From contig QZKK01000149.1 of assembly GCA_003599475.1 (NCBI GenBank), positions 1 to 16,218 of the forward strand: DNA of 16,218 nt, in the 5' to 3' direction. The notes beneath the pieces are model-generated. The model made no database searches. It saw only the letters and a list, made by a program, of their open reading frames with translations, and was not told where the DNA came from. The position numbers and the translations under genes are program-made. Below, piece by piece: positions 14,208 through 16,218 of the stretch. The stretch comes from Desulfobacteraceae bacterium (lineage in GTDB: Bacteria; Desulfobacterota; Desulfobacteria; Desulfobacterales; SURF-15). The number at the start of each line of letters is the position of its first letter. The stretch's first letter is position 1.

Positions 14208-15575
14208 ATGGCTGATGCGGGTTCCCTAAAAGTGATCAATTTCCAGAGTTTGAATGAAAACCTGGGCCGGTTTCGACTCAGCAATACGGGTAAGACCTTT
14301 CTGATTCCCGAGATGAGCCGAATCGGCTCTCATCTTATCGCGGCCTCCTTTCGCGGGCTCGGTATCCGAAGCATCGTCCTCGATACCTATCAGGGCCTCG
14401 ATCTTGGAAAAGAATATACTTCCGGAAAAGAATGCTTCCCGTGCCAAATCACAACCGGCGATGTCCTCCATTTCTTCAAGAACGAAAAGGAAAAGCTTCA
14501 GGATGAATTCGATCCGGAAAAATACATTTACTTCATGCCGGAAGCGGAAGGGCCTTGCCGGTTCGGCATGTACAACAAATACCAGAGAATCGTGCTGGAT
14601 TCTTTCCCCGAACTGAAGAGGGTAAAAATCGGATCGCTGACCACATCGGACGGCTATTCCCTGGAGGGGATCATCGAACCGGAATCGGTCGGGGCCCTCA
14701 GAAAAACCTGCTTTGTATCTGTAGTAGTCACCGATATCCTCGAAAGACTGCTTTGGAGGATACGCCCCTACGAGAAAACGAAAGGGAGCGCAGATGCATT
14801 CATCGAGAAAGCTATGCACCGCATGGAGGATGCTTTCCAGGCGTACGGGGCAGGAAACCGTTTTGAAAAGATTCTTGAACGGGTCGAACAGATCATCGAC
14901 GAGGGAATGAAGATCATCGACACCCGCATCCCTCGCAAGCCCCGGATCGGAATCGTGGGCGAAATTTACCTCAGAACACATACCTCAGCGAATCAGGACC
15001 TCATTCGCCAGTTGGAAAACTTCGGGGCGGAAGTCATCAATGCATCCCTCAGCGAATGGGTCAATTACACCAGCTACGAACGGCTGAGGGAAGCCAAGAT
15101 CGCCATGCGGTTAAGCCTCAAGCAGTTCCGGACCGATTCGATAACGACGAATCTTCGAAAGATCCTCCGTTTCGGAACCGATCTCTTTTACCAACAGATG
15201 AGGCAGAAACAGTTTTATACCAAAGCAAGGAAACGGATCGACATCCAGCAGGACCATCGAATCGGACGGCTCGAACGAATGCTCAAGAAATCCGATTGCT
15301 ACTGCTTCGATGCGGGAACGGAGGCCTGCCTGAGCATCTCGGGCATTCTGCAGTACATCGAGGAAGGGTTTAATGGCGTCATCAATGTGTATCCGTTTAC
15401 CTGCATGCCCAGCACCATCACTTCGGCAATCGTCAAACCGATGATGAGCGATCTTCAAATCCCCTATCTCGACACCCCGTATGACGGAAGTTACCAGCCC
15501 GGCCGGGAAGCCGCCATCCGAACTTTCATGTACCAGGCCGGCAAACATTTCGAAAGGCACGGCAGAAAAGACTGA
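14208..15575 (+). CDS. HgdB-like 2-hydroxyacyl-CoA dehydratase D-component / activase-partner iron-sulfur protein
   Basis: A 455-residue protein preceded by GGAG six bases before the ATG. N-terminal part: FLIPEMSRIGSHLIAASFRG, then YTSGKECFPCQITTGDVL with Cys76 and Cys79, FMPEAEGPCRFGMY with Cys117, and Cys168. C-terminal Rossmann-like part: PRIGIVGEIYLRTH (245-258), SDCYCFDAGTEACLSISG (Cys364, 366, 374) and VYPFTCMPSTITSAI (Cys399). These match the HgdB/BcrB-type family that accepts electrons from HgdC-type activases and binds [4Fe-4S] or double-cubane clusters. No second dehydratase subunit lies nearby, so a classical two-subunit CoA dehydratase is not supported; a stand-alone reductase or split activase half fits better. 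It follows the activase by 125 bases, a gap with a small hairpin (14134-14154) and no real gene, and is 8 bases from the next gene. Confidence 0.88.
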   Translation: MADAGSLKVINFQSLNENLGRFRLSNTGKTFLIPEMSRIGSHLIAASFRGLGIRSIVLDTYQGLDLGKEYTSGKECFPCQITTGDVLHFFKNEKEKLQDEFDPEKYIYFMPEAEGPCRFGMYNKYQRIVLDSFPELKRVKIGSLTTSDGYSLEGIIEPESVGALRKTCFVSVVVTDILERLLWRIRPYEKTKGSADAFIEKAMHRMEDAFQAYGAGNRFEKILERVEQIIDEGMKIIDTRIPRKPRIGIVGEIYLRTHTSANQDLIRQLENFGAEVINASLSEWVNYTSYERLREAKIAMRLSLKQFRTDSITTNLRKILRFGTDLFYQQMRQKQFYTKARKRIDIQQDHRIGRLERMLKKSDCYCFDAGTEACLSISGILQYIEEGFNGVINVYPFTCMPSTITSAIVKPMMSDLQIPYLDTPYDGSYQPGREAAIRTFMYQAGKHFERHGRKD

Positions 15576-15583
15576 AAAAAAAG

Positions 15584-16141
15584 ATGAAGCGATCTCCGAT
15601 TATCGGCGTCATGGGGGGAGGCATCTCCTCCCGGCAGGAAACGGAAGCAGCCTACCGTCTGGGCGCGCTCATCGCAAAAGAGGGATGGATTCTTCTAAAC
15701 GGCGGAAGAAGGATAGGCATCATGCATGCTTCCGCAAGAGGCGCCAGGGAAAACGGAGGCATCACAGTCGGTATCCTGCCGCAGGAAACATGCGAGGAAG
15801 CATCCGAATTTATCGACATTCCGATCCGGACCGGGCTGGGAATCGCAAGGAATGCGATCAACGTCCTTTCAAGCGATGTGGTCGTTGCCTGCACCGGAGG
15901 CGCCGGAACGCTTTCGGAAATCGCCCTGGCCCTGAAATCCGGCAGACCGGTCGTCCTTTTAGACTTTAACCCGGGAGGTGCATTCAAGCCCTATGCCGAT
16001 TGTGGGCTGCTGCATTTCGCATCCACCCCGGAGGCGGCTGTGGAGAAAGTGAAGGAGCTGCTGAGAAACCGGAGGTCAGAAGTCGGAAGGCGGAAGTCAG
16101 ATGGCGGGAAGAGCAAGAAGTTGAGAAGATCAGAAGATTAG
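15584..16141 (+). CDS. SLOG/LOG-family Rossmann protein (TIGR00725 / SLOG cluster 4 type)
   Basis: A 185-residue protein. Residues 5-14 (PIIGVMGGGI) form the first Rossmann strand and loop; LNGGRRIGIMHASARGA (38-54) is the family's GG..GxM region; ACTGGAGTLSEIALAL (102-117) holds the GGxGTxxE motif with Glu112; RPVVLLD follows. LOG enzymes cleave nucleoside 5'-monophosphates to base plus ribose phosphate, while many SLOG domains only bind nucleotides; which applies here is unknown, though the catalytic-type motif is present. It starts 8 bases after the HgdB-like gene with no clear Shine-Dalgarno, so coupled translation is likely. The conserved domain ends near residue 163; the last ~22 residues are Lys/Arg/Ser-rich and encoded by tandem repeats, with the stop inside the array. 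An older, shorter C-terminus overrun by repeats is plausible. Confidence 0.85.
   Translation: MKRSPIIGVMGGGISSRQETEAAYRLGALIAKEGWILLNGGRRIGIMHASARGARENGGITVGILPQETCEEASEFIDIPIRTGLGIARNAINVLSSDVVVACTGGAGTLSEIALALKSGRPVVLLDFNPGGAFKPYADCGLLHFASTPEAAVEKVKELLRNRRSEVGRRKSDGGKSKKLRRSED
16074..16108. repeat. Degenerate heptamer tandem repeat inside the SLOG gene 3' end
   Basis: Five 7-base units: GGTCAGA, AGTCGGA, AGGCGGA, AGTCAGA, TGGCGGG. They encode part of the basic, non-conserved C-terminal tail of the SLOG protein. Confidence 0.55.
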
Positions 16142-16155
16142 AAGATTAGAAGTTT
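16116..16155. repeat. Octamer tandem repeat spanning the SLOG stop codon
   Basis: Five 8-base units in register: AGAAGTTG, AGAAGATC, AGAAGATT, AGAAGATT, AGAAGTTT. The TAG stop at 16139-16141 lies at the junction of units three and four. Since 8 is not a multiple of 3, gain or loss of a unit would change the reading frame and the protein end. Confidence 0.7.
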
Positions 16156-16192
16156 AGTTGTCATAGGGAAGAACGGTAGAGGGTAAAGGGAG

Positions 16193-16218
16193 AAATCACA
16201 AATTCCAAGCTCCAAATC
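16193..16218. repeat. Heptamer tandem repeat (AAATTCC-like), runs off right edge
   Basis: Units AAATCAC, AAATTCC, AAGCTCC and a partial AAATC, a 7-base period reaching the last base. Such CAAATTCCAA arrays are, from memory, common between genes in deltaproteobacteria. The full length is not visible. Confidence 0.6.

Noticed and set aside
16074..16218. CRISPR array
   Set aside because: Repeat units of 7-8 bases in direct contact without spacers; no cas genes.

Overview
The window looks like chromosome of a strictly anaerobic deltaproteobacterium (Desulfobacterota: a sulfate reducer or a related syntroph). This rests on gene content: a molybdenum hydroxylase operon, a desulforedoxin-like mini-protein, a CobA/BtuR-type corrinoid adenosyltransferase, a radical-dehydratase-type activase with its HgdB-like partner, and the short degenerate tandem repeats common in intergenic DNA of this group. 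It is an inference; no rRNA, tRNA or species marker is present.

Layout. (1) 1-483, minus: the N-terminal 161 codons of a protein made of ~34-residue helical repeats, running off the left edge. (2) 658-5744, minus: a compact operon encoding the three subunits of a xanthine dehydrogenase/4-hydroxybenzoyl-CoA reductase-type molybdenum hydroxylase (2Fe-2S, Mo, FAD/4Fe-4S) and a NifS-type cysteine desulfurase. Two of its junctions are ATGA overlaps. (3) 5921-6085, minus: a 54-residue Cys-rich protein with its own promoter. (4) 6295-6666, plus: a predicted lipoprotein carrying a YidD-like domain, convergent with (5) 6691-7215, minus: cob(I)alamin adenosyltransferase. (6) 7465-10625, plus: a small winged-helix protein followed by a large class III nucleotide cyclase with an unusual architecture (cyclase, degenerate second cyclase-like region, CCHC knuckle, TPR-like helices, C-terminal membrane hairpin). 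(7) 10626-11010: a 385-base gene-free stretch of palindromes, ending in a promoter. (8) 11011-16141, plus: a two-ATPase-domain CoA-type activase, an HgdB-like iron-sulfur protein and a SLOG/LOG-family protein, followed by 7- and 8-base tandem repeats to the right edge.

How the genes work together. The desulfurase probably supplies sulfur for the Fe-S clusters and/or the terminal sulfido ligand of the Mo enzyme encoded with it. The activase probably uses ATP to drive low-potential electrons into the HgdB-like protein downstream; whether the pair serves a CoA dehydratase, a double-cubane-type reductase or something else cannot be told here. The winged-helix/cyclase pair looks like a cyclic-nucleotide signalling unit whose input and output are unknown. 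The best candidates for something not well described are the cyclase with a CCHC knuckle, the YidD-like lipoprotein and the activase/HgdB-like/SLOG trio.
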